Positions 17,338 to 26,522 of a DNA stretch of 64,000 nucleotides are shown here, one piece after another. Under the pieces are notes generated by a model. The model did no database searches. It was not told the origin of the DNA and was given only the letters and a program-made list of their open reading frames with translations. The stretch is from Neobacillus ginsengisoli. GTDB lineage: Bacteria > Bacillota > Bacilli > Bacillales_B > DSM-18226. The position numbers and the translations under genes are program-made. How positions within the stretch are numbered: position 1 is the first letter of the stretch; every line of letters begins with the position of its first letter. The stretch spans positions 868,001 through 932,000 of the forward strand of contig NZ_JAUSTW010000001.1 in NCBI RefSeq assembly GCF_030813055.1. Reading direction: 5' to 3'.

Positions 17338-18201
17338 ATGTTTGAATACAAAGGAGATATTCTAACAGGATTTAAGGAGATTGCATCTATTTCAAAAAAA
17401 GGTTATTCCGTTAACGATGTCTTTTTTGAAAGCCCTTTCAAAGGGAGGGTTCCTGCCTATTTAATTGTTCCTGATATAGCTTGCTCACATCCGGCTATCA
17501 TTTATTTGCATCCGGGACAGGGAAGCCGCGATTCTTTTTTAAAGGAAGCTGAACTCCTTGCCGCAAAAGGATTTGTGTCGCTATTGATTAATGCCCCTTT
17601 TATACGTAAGGAGAAAACACAGGAAATACATGAAAAACAAAATTTAGCTAGAACCATCGAAGTACTGGCGGATATAGAAAAATATATTCAAACGATTATG
17701 GATTTACGAAGAGGGATAGATCTACTCTGTGATCTGGAATGTGTTGACGAAAACCAAATTGCCTTTGTCGGTCACAGCTTCGGTGGTACCTGGGGTGGAG
17801 TTTTGGCAGGTATTGAACATAGAATCAGGACATACATCTTGATCGCAGGTTATCCAAAAGCCTCCGAATGGCATTTAACAAGTGAACATCCCATGGCTGC
17901 AATAATTCGCAGCTTCCTAACTCCTGAAAGATTTGAGTATTTTATCGCAAATTTGGAAAAGTTAGATGCGATTCACTACGTGAAAAATGCTACCCCGTCA
18001 TCCATCTATTTTCAATTTGCTAAAAATGATGAATATATCAATCAAGACCAGTCAACCTCATATTTTTCAGCAGCAAGTTCTCCTAAGAAAATCTCTTGGT
18101 ATGATACAGACCATCTTTTTACAAATTGTGAATCTGCTTTTCAAGACCGTCTTGAGTGGCTTAATGAGCATATTGTCTCAGAAATTGCCAAAATTTCGTA
18201 G
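17338..18201 (+). CDS. Alpha/beta hydrolase (dienelactone hydrolase-like)
   Basis: A 287-residue cytosolic alpha/beta-fold hydrolase. The nucleophile elbow is GHSFGGTWGG (Ser about residue 146), the oxyanion region is IIYLHPGQGSRDS, and the catalytic acid/His candidates are in FAKNDEYI and DTDHLF near the C-terminus. The substrate is unknown; an ester, thioester or peptide is possible. GGGGGTGG precedes the start region; ATG 17338 is taken because it is in frame with the domain. It is followed by a terminator before asnS. Confidence 0.88.
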   Translation: MFEYKGDILTGFKEIASISKKGYSVNDVFFESPFKGRVPAYLIVPDIACSHPAIIYLHPGQGSRDSFLKEAELLAAKGFVSLLINAPFIRKEKTQEIHEKQNLARTIEVLADIEKYIQTIMDLRRGIDLLCDLECVDENQIAFVGHSFGGTWGGVLAGIEHRIRTYILIAGYPKASEWHLTSEHPMAAIIRSFLTPERFEYFIANLEKLDAIHYVKNATPSSIYFQFAKNDEYINQDQSTSYFSAASSPKKISWYDTDHLFTNCESAFQDRLEWLNEHIVSEIAKIS

Positions 18202-18324
18202 GAATCATATTAAGCAAAATAATTTTACATTCTAACGCTAATATTTGTTGGTATTGCTTATTTGGTATAATATTTTATATAATATTGAAGGGATAAAAGC
18301 AAAACATTAGTACCGTAGAATTTT

Positions 18325-18357
18325 CCTTTCGTCCCAAATGGGATGGAAGGTTTTTTT
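18325..18357 (+). terminator. Terminator or leader attenuator upstream of asnS
   Basis: CCTTTCGTCCC pairs with GGGATGGAAGG (11 bp, two wobbles) and is followed by T7. It lies between a TATAAT at 18266-18271 and asnS, about 30 nt before the asnS start. It either ends the upstream hydrolase transcript or attenuates asnS. No T-box sequence is present. Confidence 0.8.
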
Positions 18358-18386
18358 ATACGTAAGATTTAGGAGGTCTATACATA

Positions 18387-19778
18387 ATGAAACAAACCTT
18401 AATTAAGGATTTGTACAGAAATACAGAAAACTTTGTCGATCAAAAGGTCCAATTATCAGGGTGGGTCCGAACCGTTCGTGATTCCAAAACCTTTGGTTTC
18501 ATCGAATTAAATGATGGCAGCTTTTTTAAAGGCGTGCAAATTGTATTTGATGAACAATTGGAGAACTTCAAGGACATAGCAAAGCTACCAATTAGTTCTT
18601 CCATTAAAGTGGAAGGAGATTTTATTCACACCCCGCAAGCAAAGCAGCCGTTTGAAATTAAAGCGACACAAATTATGCTTGAAGGGACTTCAAACGTTGA
18701 CTATCCATTACAAAAGAAAAAACACTCGTTTGAATATTTAAGAACAATTGCCCATTTAAGACCTAGAACCAATACATTTTCGGCAGTTTTCCGCATCCGT
18801 TCTCTCGCTTCATATGCTCTGCATAAATTCTTCCAGGATCGCGGATTTGTTTATGTTCATACGCCGATTATCACCGGAAGTGACACTGAGGGTGCGGGAG
18901 AAATGTTTAGAGTGACAACTCTGGACATGGACAACCTTCCTAAAAATGATGAAGGAAAAATCGATTCCACCAAAGACTTTTTCGGTAAGGAATCGAATCT
19001 TACAGTAAGCGGGCAGCTGAATGCCGAAGCATTCGCATTAGCCTTCCGCAATGTTTATACATTCGGCCCTACATTCAGAGCTGAAAACTCCAACACAGCA
19101 CGACATGCGGCTGAATTTTGGATGCTTGAACCTGAACTTGCTTTTGCTGAACTACCGGATATTATGGACCTTGCAGAAGATATGGTGAAGTATGTCATTG
19201 GTTATGTTTTAGAAGAAGCCCCTGAAGAAATGAACTTCTTTAACAGCTTTATTGAAAAAGGCTTACTGGATCGTCTAAATAATGCCCATACTGCTGATTT
19301 TGGCCGTGTCACTTATACAGAGGCAATCGAATTGTTAAAAAATTCAGGAGAAAAATTTGCCTATCCAGTTGAGTGGGGACTCGACCTTCAAACAGAGCAT
19401 GAACGTTACCTGTGCGAAAAAGTCTTCCAAAGACCGGTATTTGTGACCGATTATCCAAAAGAAATAAAAGCTTTTTATATGCGCTTAAATGAAGATAACA
19501 AAACTGTTGCGGCAACTGATTTACTGGTGCCGGGAATTGGAGAATTGATTGGCGGAAGTCAACGTGAAGAGCGCGAAGACATTTTGGCCGGTAAAATTAC
19601 CGATCTTGGTATGAATGAGGAAGATTATTGGTGGTACCTTGAATTAAGAAAATACGGCGGCACCAAACATTCAGGCTATGGCATTGGTTTCGAACGCTTA
19701 ATTATGTATTTAACAGGTATGTCTAATATTCGTGATGTAATCCCATTCCCAAGAACACCTGGAAATGCTGAATTTTAA
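18387..19778 (+). CDS. asnS: Asparaginyl-tRNA synthetase
   Basis: Charges tRNA-Asn with asparagine in the cytosol. This is a 463-residue class II synthetase with an N-terminal OB-fold anticodon domain ([20 protein letters not shown]), motif 2 at [24 protein letters not shown], and motif 3 at [16 protein letters not shown]. The IGGSQREER stretch is typical of AsnRS. AGGAGGT lies 9 nt before the ATG. In many Bacillus species asnS sits next to dnaD; here it does not, so local order differs. Confidence 0.97.
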   Translation: MKQTLIKDLYRNTENFVDQKVQLSGWVRTVRDSKTFGFIELNDGSFFKGVQIVFDEQLENFKDIAKLPISSSIKVEGDFIHTPQAKQPFEIKATQIMLEGTSNVDYPLQKKKHSFEYLRTIAHLRPRTNTFSAVFRIRSLASYALHKFFQDRGFVYVHTPIITGSDTEGAGEMFRVTTLDMDNLPKNDEGKIDSTKDFFGKESNLTVSGQLNAEAFALAFRNVYTFGPTFRAENSNTARHAAEFWMLEPELAFAELPDIMDLAEDMVKYVIGYVLEEAPEEMNFFNSFIEKGLLDRLNNAHTADFGRVTYTEAIELLKNSGEKFAYPVEWGLDLQTEHERYLCEKVFQRPVFVTDYPKEIKAFYMRLNEDNKTVAATDLLVPGIGELIGGSQREEREDILAGKITDLGMNEEDYWWYLELRKYGGTKHSGYGIGFERLIMYLTGMSNIRDVIPFPRTPGNAEF

Positions 19779-19796
19779 TTTTTGATAATAAAAGTT

Positions 19797-19845
19797 AAAA
19801 AGACAAGAAAATCAATTCGCTGAATTGGTCTTCTTGTCTTTTTGC
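19797..19845 (+). terminator. Terminator of asnS
   Basis: AAAAAGACAAGAA and CAATTC pair with GAATTG and TTCTTGTCTTTTT, giving a long stem with a small internal loop and a T run. It may serve both strands. Confidence 0.9.
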
Positions 19846-19850
19846 AAATT

Positions 19851-20024
19851 CTAGGGATTTTGTAACTCTTCTTCGAAAAAAAATGTCCCTGGATATTCCT
19901 TAACAATGTAAGAGTATCTTTTCATGTTTTTTACATATTGCCATTTTAATATGGTGACTTCCTCACCAGTTTCTTTAATATTCACAATTTGACCATTTTT
20001 GTAGCGGTTATTTACGCTCCTCAA
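19851..20024 (-). CDS. Small conserved-looking protein of unknown function
   Basis: A 57-residue product, MRSVNNRYKNGQIVNIKETG and then EEVTILKWQYVKNMKRYSYIVKEYPGTFFFEEEL. It resembles a compact beta-barrel (SH3-like) domain with alternating strands. TTG at 20022-20024 is supported by AAAGGGGTG 5-6 nt upstream and by an extended -10 (TGGTATACT) at 20054-20062, which would put the transcript start after the upstream in-frame ATG at 20045. The family was not identified. Confidence 0.6.
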   Translation of the reverse strand: MRSVNNRYKNGQIVNIKETGEEVTILKWQYVKNMKRYSYIVKEYPGTFFFEEELQNP

Positions 20025-20313
20025 TTTGACACCCCTTTTTTTCATTCCTTTTAAGTATACCACAAAATGATGAAGCAATTATTTTACGAATAAAAGATTT
20101 CATGCTTATTGTGTCCATTTCTGAATTTCCTCGAATGTGAAAGCTGATAATTTTTATTTAGTATATAAATACTTGAGTAATACTTGATTAAAATTAATAT
20201 TAAGCTAAATAATTTTAATTATTTTCGTTGAAATAATGAAAAATTTTAATTTAATTATTTAATTATTGAATAATGTGTTGTGTAATTTGGTTAAAGATGG
20301 AAGGGAGAGTAAT

Positions 20314-20685
20314 ATGGCTTATCCACTAATATCAAATTGCCCGGTTTGCAGCAAACAATTAAAAATTACTAAGTTACAATGTACCAATTGCCAAACAACA
20401 GTGGAAAATGAATTTGAACTATCTAAATTTGCATCTCTAGGTCAGGAGCAGCTTCATTTTATCGAAGTTTTTCTAAAATCTCGCGGAAACATAAAAGAGG
20501 TTGAAAAAGAATTGGGAATATCCTATCCAACCGTACGCGGGAAATTAGATGACATTATTTCTTCCCTTGGTTACACGTCAAATAAGAAAACTGAAGTCGA
20601 TAAGAAAAAGGTTGTTTCGATGCTTGAAAAAGGTGAAATAACTGCGGAAGAGGCTATCCAATTATTGAAAGAGGGGGAATTGTAA
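20314..20685 (+). CDS. DUF2089-family zinc-ribbon/helix-turn-helix protein
   Basis: A 123-residue protein with a treble-clef zinc ribbon (CPVC at about residues 8-11 and CTNC at 24-27), then a helix-turn-helix-like segment (IKEVEKELGISYPTVRGKLDDI), then a C-terminal short SHOCT-like helix pair (VVSMLEKGEITAEEAIQLLKEGEL). Known DUF2089 proteins are probable transcriptional regulators. ATG 20314 follows AAGGGAG. It begins a three-gene operon with the next two genes (0-nt and overlapping junctions), suggesting that it controls its own operon. Confidence 0.85.
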   Translation: MAYPLISNCPVCSKQLKITKLQCTNCQTTVENEFELSKFASLGQEQLHFIEVFLKSRGNIKEVEKELGISYPTVRGKLDDIISSLGYTSNKKTEVDKKKVVSMLEKGEITAEEAIQLLKEGEL

Positions 20686-21069
20686 ATGAAAGATGAAATT
20701 ACAAGAGTTTTAACGATGGTCGAGGAAGGAAAGCTAGATAAGGAAAAAGCGACTGAATTGATCAATGTGTTGCAAGGTAAAGATAAAGAAATTCTGCTAA
20801 ATAAAGAAACTCCATACATCAATAAGATTCTTAAAATTAGAGTTACCTCTGAGGTCGGGGACAATGTAAACGTTAATTTACCAATTAAACTGGTTAAAGC
20901 CGTTTTAAAAGTGGGAACAAGCATTGCTGAGAAAATCCCGGAAGCTGAAAAATATGTAAAGGATATAAATATTGATCTGCTAATTGAAGCCATTGAAAAC
21001 GAGGTAGACGGACAGATTGTCGATATTACCTCGGCCAAAGGCGAAAAAGTATTCGTTATCATTGAGTGA
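20686..21069 (+). CDS. SHOCT-like N-terminus plus conserved small domain
   Basis: A 127-residue protein starting directly after the DUF2089 stop. Its first 28 residues (ITRVLTMVEEGKLDKEKATELINVL) form a SHOCT-like two-helix hairpin similar to the end of the preceding gene. The rest (residues 45-127, KILKIRVTSEVGDNVNVNLP to KGEKVFVIIE) is a separate alpha/beta unit seen again in the next gene. In other Bacillus such modules occur with YvlB/LiaX-like envelope-stress proteins. The function is unknown. Confidence 0.7.
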   Translation: MKDEITRVLTMVEEGKLDKEKATELINVLQGKDKEILLNKETPYINKILKIRVTSEVGDNVNVNLPIKLVKAVLKVGTSIAEKIPEAEKYVKDINIDLLIEAIENEVDGQIVDITSAKGEKVFVIIE

Positions 21070-21344
21070 CGCCAATGATAATGGTGAAAATTAGCACGAA
21101 GGATAGAAAATTTATCGTTCCTATCCCTTACCCTCTCTTAAACATGTTAAGTGGTCTTCTTACATCAAAAAGGATGATAAGTTATGCCAACAAAGCGATC
21201 GAGAAAGACGGGAAATCTTTTAAAGTTCCGCAAATAAATAGGAAAGATTTTAAACCATTATTGAAGGCCCTTTTGGAAAATAAAGGATTAATTTTAGTTG
21301 ATACCAAATTAAATGATGGAACAAAGGTTACAGTCAGGTTATAA
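21066..21344 (+). CDS. Small protein resembling the C-terminal domain of its upstream neighbour
   Basis: A 92-residue product of a GTG start overlapping the previous stop by 4 nt (GTGA). The layout follows the C-terminal domain of the preceding protein: a first strand (MVKISTKDRKFIVPIPYPLL), a middle helix, then LLKALLENKGLILVDTKL and NDGTKVTVRL. No catalytic or binding motif was recognised. It is the last gene of the DUF2089 operon and precedes a terminator. Confidence 0.65.
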   Translation: MTPMIMVKISTKDRKFIVPIPYPLLNMLSGLLTSKRMISYANKAIEKDGKSFKVPQINRKDFKPLLKALLENKGLILVDTKLNDGTKVTVRL

Positions 21345-21377
21345 AGCATTATTCCGTATTAGGGATAATGCTTTTCT
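21343..21377 (+). terminator. Terminator of the DUF2089 operon
   Basis: AAAGCATTAT..CC pairs with GG.ATAATGCTTT, followed by a short T run. Confidence 0.8.
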
Positions 21378-21481
21378 CAATTTTATTTTAAAAATTTTTT
21401 AAAAAAGATATGGTATCCTTGTCTAAAGAATATTTAAATTGAAATTTTGTCCCATCGAATTTCTAATAGATGGAGGAAGAG

Positions 21482-22174
21482 ATGAAAATATTAATCGTTG
21501 AAGATGAAAAGGCGCTTTTAGAAGGAATCGCTCATATTTTATACGAGGAAAAGTACTATGTAGATACCGCCATGAATGGTTTCGATGGACTGCTCTTAGC
21601 AAAGCAAAACATTTATGATGCTATTATCCTTGATATTATGCTACCTGAACTCGATGGTTTCTCGGTTTGTAAATCATTGAGAGAAAATTCCATCAAGACT
21701 CCGATACTTCTTCTTACAGCAAAAGATAGTGTAGAGGACCGTGTAAAAGGTTTGGATTTTGGGGCGGATGATTATTTAATAAAACCATTTGCGGCGCCTG
21801 AATTACTGGCAAGAATTCGTGTCCTTCTCCGTGGTAAGGGAGACAATCATGAAAATGAACTTATTTATGGACCAATCAAACTGAATGAACAAGAGCGTGA
21901 TGGATATATATATAATCAAAAGCTTCAATTAACGATAAAAGAATATTTATTATTGGAGTTTTTAATCAGAAACAAAGAACAAATCCTGTTAAGGGATCAA
22001 ATATTTAATCGTATTTGGGGATTTAGTTCTGATACTGGCTTAAATGTAGTAGATGTCTATGTACACCATCTTCGAAAAAAAATGGGGACCTTTCACGGTG
22101 ACCATTTTATTAAAACGGTTCGTGGAATTGGCTTTATGCTTAAAGGGGACGATGAGGATGTTCAGAAAAACTAA
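21482..22174 (+). CDS. OmpR/PhoB-type response regulator
   Basis: A 230-residue protein with a receiver domain (acidic pair at 7-9, phospho-acceptor Asp51 in ILDIMLPE, Lys in LIKPFAAPE) and a winged-helix output domain (LTIKEYLLLEFLIRNKEQILLRDQI to VVDVYVHHLRKKMG). ATG 21482 follows GGAGGAAGAG. It overlaps the sensor kinase gene by 23 nt, so the pair is co-translated. The regulon is unknown; no transporter or resistance gene lies downstream. Confidence 0.95.
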   Translation: MKILIVEDEKALLEGIAHILYEEKYYVDTAMNGFDGLLLAKQNIYDAIILDIMLPELDGFSVCKSLRENSIKTPILLLTAKDSVEDRVKGLDFGADDYLIKPFAAPELLARIRVLLRGKGDNHENELIYGPIKLNEQERDGYIYNQKLQLTIKEYLLLEFLIRNKEQILLRDQIFNRIWGFSSDTGLNVVDVYVHHLRKKMGTFHGDHFIKTVRGIGFMLKGDDEDVQKN

Positions 22175-23396
22175 ACTAAGACTTGTGTCTTTGTATACAT
22201 TCGTTTTCTTTATTATTTTGAGCGTCTTAGGGTTAAGTGTTTATTTTTATATGGATCGAAAATCGTATTCTACGAATGATGATAGGCTTTTATTAAAAGC
22301 GGACAGCCTTATTAAGAATAATGGAACGCCGGTACCTGAGGAAACGGAAAGAGAATCTGAACGAAGAGTTTCTTACCTTTATTGGGATAAAAAAGGTGGA
22401 ATTATAAAAAGTGATCCTCCAAATGTTTTTTCTCAAAAAGATCTAAGAAATTTAATGCCAAAGAAAACGACAGAACATTTAAGAACACAATCAATTGATG
22501 GTCATTTTTATCGGATATTAACCATAAATGGAAATAAAATTAACAAATTAAGTATGAAAAAAGTCACGGCCATTGAACTGGTTTATAATATTGACCCTGA
22601 AGTAACTATATTAAAAAATCTGCTTGAAATGATTGGATTAGGTAGTGCCGGTGGTTTGATTTTATCCTATTTTGCGGGTCTTTTCCTTGCAAGTAAGTCC
22701 CTTGTTCCGATCCAAAAATCATGGGAAAAGCAGTCACAGTTTGTGGCTGATGCTTCGCATGAACTGCGTACACCATTATCAGTGATTCAAACCCATTTAG
22801 AGCTGCTATTTCGGCATCCGGCTAATACCATTGAACAGGAAAGCGTAACGATTTACAAAAGCTTATCAGAAGTAAAACGAGTAAATAAATTAGTCGAGGA
22901 CTTGTTAACCTTAGCAAGGACAGATTCAAATGAACAATTAATAATTTCTCAATGGTTCGCGCTTGACGAGATGCTTCAATTGATTGTAGAACAATTTGAA
23001 CCTATCGCAGAAATGAAAGAAATTAATATAGAAGAGAGAATAGAAAGAGATCTTCAATATTTTGGTGATAAAGACCGACTCCACCAACTGCTTGTCATTC
23101 TTGTAGATAATGCCATTAAATATACGGCAAGTGGAGGAAAGGTTAGTATTATTTGTATGAATGCAGCAAATTTAATTCAGATAATAATTAAGGATACCGG
23201 AGTCGGAATTCCTGAACGGGATCTCCCCCACATATTTGACAGATTTTATCGAAGTAATAAAAGTAGAACACGAGCAGAAGGCGGAACAGGACTGGGATTA
23301 TCTATAGCAAAGTGGATTGTAGAAGCACACCATGGCCATATAAATGTTGAAAGTAAATTGAATGAAGGTACCAAATTTACGATAAAACTTCCATAA
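22152..23396 (+). CDS. Membrane sensor histidine kinase
   Basis: A 414-residue kinase. The first membrane helix (residues 7-30) and the second (about 155-180, MIGLGSAGGLILSYFAGLFL) enclose an extracytoplasmic sensor of about 120 residues. The phosphorylated His is in DASHELRTPLSV, the N box is DNAIKYTASGG, G1 is DTGVGIP and G2 is GGTGLGLSIAK. There is no clear HAMP domain, which makes it similar to CiaH-type kinases. ATG 22152 overlaps the response-regulator gene; ATG 22158 is an alternative start. Confidence 0.93.
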   Translation: MRMFRKTKLRLVSLYTFVFFIILSVLGLSVYFYMDRKSYSTNDDRLLLKADSLIKNNGTPVPEETERESERRVSYLYWDKKGGIIKSDPPNVFSQKDLRNLMPKKTTEHLRTQSIDGHFYRILTINGNKINKLSMKKVTAIELVYNIDPEVTILKNLLEMIGLGSAGGLILSYFAGLFLASKSLVPIQKSWEKQSQFVADASHELRTPLSVIQTHLELLFRHPANTIEQESVTIYKSLSEVKRVNKLVEDLLTLARTDSNEQLIISQWFALDEMLQLIVEQFEPIAEMKEINIEERIERDLQYFGDKDRLHQLLVILVDNAIKYTASGGKVSIICMNAANLIQIIIKDTGVGIPERDLPHIFDRFYRSNKSRTRAEGGTGLGLSIAKWIVEAHHGHINVESKLNEGTKFTIKLP

Positions 23397-23423
23397 AAAG
23401 AACGTTTGTAGGGATATCAATAG

Positions 23424-23456
23424 AAAAAATAGCACGCAATTTGCGTGCTATTTTTG
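23424..23456. terminator. Bidirectional terminator
   Basis: AAAAATAGCACGCAA pairs with TTGCGTGCTATTTTT, with A and T runs on both sides. It is shared by the convergent kinase and permease genes. Confidence 0.92.
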
Positions 23457-23466
23457 TTAGGATATA

Positions 23467-24936
23467 TTAATTGTTTAAATCACATTTCTGTAAAGGGATA
23501 ACCTTTGTTTTTTTCGTAAATTTATAGCCAAGCCATATAATAAGGAACAAAGGCAAACCGATGTAAGATACTAAGACGCCGTTCCAATCAATATGATTGC
23601 CCATAAATGCTGAGTAGTTTTGCCCTAAAACAACAAATCCACAAACAGCAAATGCGAAGATCGGACCAAATGGGAAGAATTTTGATTTATATGGTAACAA
23701 GTTTAAGTCTTTTCCTTGGGCAACATATGCCTTACGGAAACGGTAGTGACAAATAGCAATACCCAACCAGGCGATAAATCCTGACATTCCTGAAGCGTTT
23801 AATAACCAAACATAAACCGTGCCATCTCCAAATAAAGAGGCGAGGAAAGCAAGTGTTCCTACTAATGATGTTACGATTAAGGCATTAACAGGTACACCAT
23901 TTTTGTTTAATTTGCCAAGAAATTTTGGTGCGTTACCTTGACGGGCTAAATCCCATAGCATACGTGTTGAAGCGTACATTCCTGAATTTCCTGCAGATAA
24001 TACAGCTGTTAAAATGACAGCATTCATAACAGATGCTGCGAAAGCAATGCCTGCCTTTTGAAAAACAAGTGTAAATGGTGAGACACTTACATCACTATTT
24101 GCTAATGAACCATTTGTATAAGGAATCAAAAGTCCAATTACTAAGATTGCTAATACATAGAATAAAAGAATACGCCAGAATACTTGTTTTACAGCACGAG
24201 GAATTGATTTTGCCGGGTCATCTGTTTCACCTGCTGCGACTCCTAATAGTTCTGTGCCTTGGAAAGAGAAACCGGCTGCCATAAAGATTCCCAGCATGGA
24301 CATAAAGCCGCCGTGGAATGGAGCATCACCAATCGTGAAGTTTTTAAAACCGATTACGTGACCGCCCATAATTCCAAAAATCATCAATGCACCAGTTATA
24401 ACAAAAACAATAACAGCTACTACTTTAACTAAAGAGAACCAATATTCTGCTTCCCCAAAACCTTTTACAGAAATATAGTTTAATAAAAACATAATAGCTA
24501 AAAAGACAGCACTCCATACAATTGATGGAGTATGTGGAAACCAGAATTTCATAATCATTGTTACCGCAGATAATTCAGCGGCAATTGTTATTGCCCAGTT
24601 ATACCAGTAATTCCAACCAAGAGCGAATCCAAGAGATGGATCAACAAATTTGTTTGCATATGTGCTAAAGCTTCCTGCAACAGGCATATAGGCTCCCATT
24701 TCAGCAAGACTGGTCATTAGAAAATATACCATTACACCAATTACAAGATAGGAAAGAAGGGCACCGCCCGGACCAGCAGAATGAATCGCTCCTCCGCTTG
24801 CAAGAAAAAGACCTGTACCAATCGTACCACCCAGGGAAATCATTGTAAGGTGACGCGCTTTTAAGCTTCGTTTTAATTCAGAAGATTCCTTCTTAGGTGG
24901 ATGAATATCTTCTTTTAATACTCGTGCAGTTTGCAT
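23467..24936 (-). CDS. lysP: Lysine-type amino acid permease (APC family)
   Basis: A 489-residue transporter with 12 predicted membrane helices and the amino-acid permease signature region (KARHLTMISLGGTIGTGLFL at residues 25-45, then SAGPGGALLSYL). It should import a cationic amino acid with protons or sodium. Lysine specificity is supported by a lysine riboswitch in its leader, plus a terminator just before the gene, so expression falls when lysine is plentiful. The ATG follows AAAGGGG. It is monocistronic. Confidence 0.9.
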   Translation of the reverse strand: MQTARVLKEDIHPPKKESSELKRSLKARHLTMISLGGTIGTGLFLASGGAIHSAGPGGALLSYLVIGVMVYFLMTSLAEMGAYMPVAGSFSTYANKFVDPSLGFALGWNYWYNWAITIAAELSAVTMIMKFWFPHTPSIVWSAVFLAIMFLLNYISVKGFGEAEYWFSLVKVVAVIVFVITGALMIFGIMGGHVIGFKNFTIGDAPFHGGFMSMLGIFMAAGFSFQGTELLGVAAGETDDPAKSIPRAVKQVFWRILLFYVLAILVIGLLIPYTNGSLANSDVSVSPFTLVFQKAGIAFAASVMNAVILTAVLSAGNSGMYASTRMLWDLARQGNAPKFLGKLNKNGVPVNALIVTSLVGTLAFLASLFGDGTVYVWLLNASGMSGFIAWLGIAICHYRFRKAYVAQGKDLNLLPYKSKFFPFGPIFAFAVCGFVVLGQNYSAFMGNHIDWNGVLVSYIGLPLFLIIWLGYKFTKKTKVIPLQKCDLNN

Positions 24937-24975
24937 GATCTAGACCCCTTTATATTTATTTAGGAAGGAGTTTGG

Positions 24976-25010
24976 AATAAAAAATGCCATCGAAGCAGAA
25001 TCGATGGCAT
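24976..25010 (-). terminator. Terminator of the lysine riboswitch
   Basis: On the minus strand ATGCCATCGA pairs with TCGATGGCAT and runs into T6, about 40 nt before the lysP start. It is the regulated terminator. Confidence 0.92.
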
Positions 25011-25014
25011 TGTA

Positions 25015-25245
25015 AATACCCCGCATCATACCTTCCGAAAGATAGCTCAACACGAATGGCTGGTAGGGCCAAACGTGACAGTTCTGTTCCTTTTTGGAGA
25101 CAGCCCCAGCATGCTTTACCAGAGAAGAAAGCACACTTCGGCAGCTTTTCCTTTCATACGGAGTCAGAGATGTCTCTGCATCTAGTCCGTATTACTCATA
25201 AAAACCGCGACCTCTACCTCATCGGTTTGATGAGGATTTGTCATA
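25015..25245 (-). promoter_or_regulatory. lysP leader: Lysine riboswitch (L-box)
   Basis: The minus-strand leader contains the L-box hallmarks: AGGTAGAGGTCGCG near 25206-25219, GCCGAAGTG near 25133-25142, a GGGGCTGTC stretch, and a final GAGCTATC near 25050. They occur in the right order for the five-way junction. It sits between the lysP promoter and the terminator at 24976-25010, as expected for transcriptional OFF control by lysine. The outer boundary (P1) is approximate. Confidence 0.92.
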
Positions 25246-25265
25246 TGAAGTTAATATACTACTAA

Positions 25266-25293
25266 AGTATAAATACTATTGTGAAATTGTCAA
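25266..25293 (-). promoter_or_regulatory. Promoter of the lysP leader
   Basis: On the minus strand TTGACA (25288-25293) and TATACT (25266-25271) are 16 nt apart. The start site near 25259 lies just ahead of the riboswitch. Confidence 0.8.
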
Positions 25294-25445
25294 TGCAATT
25301 TTATAAATATTGAGACAGAGTATATAGATAATATAGCATGAATATTGATTAAGTGTGTATAAATATTCATTTTGAGAAAAGGATAAATTTTTAGTTTGTT
25401 TCAACAATGGTCCGAACCATTGGTTTAGGAGCAATATATTCGCAA

Positions 25446-25473
25446 TTGACAGATAATTTATTATTATTATAAA
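25446..25473 (+). promoter_or_regulatory. Probable promoter of the YitT gene
   Basis: TTGACA (25446-25451) and TATAAA (25468-25473) are 16 nt apart, in the AT-rich gap of about 300 bases between lysP and the YitT gene. Nothing else was seen in this gap. Confidence 0.55.
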
Positions 25474-25552
25474 AAACTTTTAAATTTACATATAAGTGGA
25501 GAATCGATATTATGTAAAAAGATATATTTTCAGGTATTAGGAGGAAATTCCA

Positions 25553-26368
25553 ATGAGGATGTTTGGAATAATAATTGGTTCTCTCATTGTTGTTGCTGGA
25601 TTTAACCTTTTTTTAATCCCGCATGAAGTGCTAAGCAGTGGGATGAGCGGAATTTCAATGATTTTGGGTATGGTTACTCCCCTTAATACAGGGCTGGCAA
25701 ACTTCCTTTTGAACTTTCCATTATTAATTATTGGATATAAAATGCTGGGCAAAAAATTTGTCTTGAATTCAATTTTTTCAGTATTGATTATATCGGTAGG
25801 TCTGTATTTGGTTCCTGTCCATGAAATTGCAAAGGATACGATCCTTTCATCCATCTTCGGCGGTGCCTTAACAGGACTGGGGGTCGGGATTGTCTTCCGT
25901 TGTTCAGGTTCAACCGGCGGATTTGACATAATTGGTATGATTGTAGCAAGAAAAAGAGATTTTCCGATCGGTGTTTTGCTGTCAGGTATGAATGCAGTTG
26001 TCATTGTAATCAGTGGCTTTTTGTTTAATTGGGATTCGGCGCTTAATACATTAGTTTCCATCTATGTCACTGGAAAAGTGGTGGATACTATATACACAGA
26101 TCATGCCAAGCTGACATTAATGATTATTACCAATAAGGGTGAGGAAATGCGCCAGCATTTGCTATCCAATTTGTATAGAGGTTTGACGATTATGGACGGG
26201 GTTGGCGGCTATTCGAACGATAAACGTAATATTTTAGTTACGGTAATTTCACGTTATGAGCTAAATGAAGTAAAGAACCTCATTGCAGAGGTCGACACAA
26301 ATGCATTCGTTAATATTACTGAAACGATAGAAGTCATGGGGCTGTTTCATCGGCCAAGCCCGCAATAA
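25553..26368 (+). CDS. YitT-family membrane protein (DUF161 + DUF2179)
   Basis: A 271-residue protein with five or six membrane helices in the N-terminal DUF161 part (for example IIIGSLIVVAGFNLFLIPHE and the GIVFRCSGSTGGFDIIGMIV motif), then a cytoplasmic DUF2179 domain (residues 195-271, KLTLMIITNKGEEMRQHLLS). The function is not established for this family. The ATG follows AGGAGG with good spacing. It is one of three YitT-like genes in the window (also 36388 and 56204). Confidence 0.9.
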   Translation: MRMFGIIIGSLIVVAGFNLFLIPHEVLSSGMSGISMILGMVTPLNTGLANFLLNFPLLIIGYKMLGKKFVLNSIFSVLIISVGLYLVPVHEIAKDTILSSIFGGALTGLGVGIVFRCSGSTGGFDIIGMIVARKRDFPIGVLLSGMNAVVIVISGFLFNWDSALNTLVSIYVTGKVVDTIYTDHAKLTLMIITNKGEEMRQHLLSNLYRGLTIMDGVGGYSNDKRNILVTVISRYELNEVKNLIAEVDTNAFVNITETIEVMGLFHRPSPQ

Positions 26369-26396
26369 AAATAACCCCGTTTTGGGGTTATTTTTA
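26367..26396 (+). terminator. Intrinsic terminator
   Basis: AAAAATAACCCC pairs with GGGGTTATTTTT around a 4-nt loop. Confidence 0.93.
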
Positions 26397-26522
26397 TTGG
26401 ATTCTATTTTTGTTGTTAACAAATAATTCTGAAATCTGTTAAACTAAATTAATAAGAACCTAAACTTTTGCCAGTGCGAGAATAGTTTGTTTTGAAACTG
26501 AAAATAGAAGGGAAAAGAAATA

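Noticed and set aside
18202..18386. T-box leader of asnS
   Set aside because: A terminator-like hairpin exists, but there is no T-box core (such as TGGNACC) or stem I; the leader is too short.
20571..21062. Minus-strand frame of 163 codons across the DUF2089 operon
   Set aside because: It lies opposite two tightly spaced, clearly coding genes with good ribosome sites; Ser/Ile-rich composition is typical of an antisense shadow.
25537..26061. Long open minus-strand frame of 174 codons opposite the YitT gene
   Set aside because: It is antisense to a well-supported membrane-protein gene, has no ribosome site, and its composition is that of a mirror frame.
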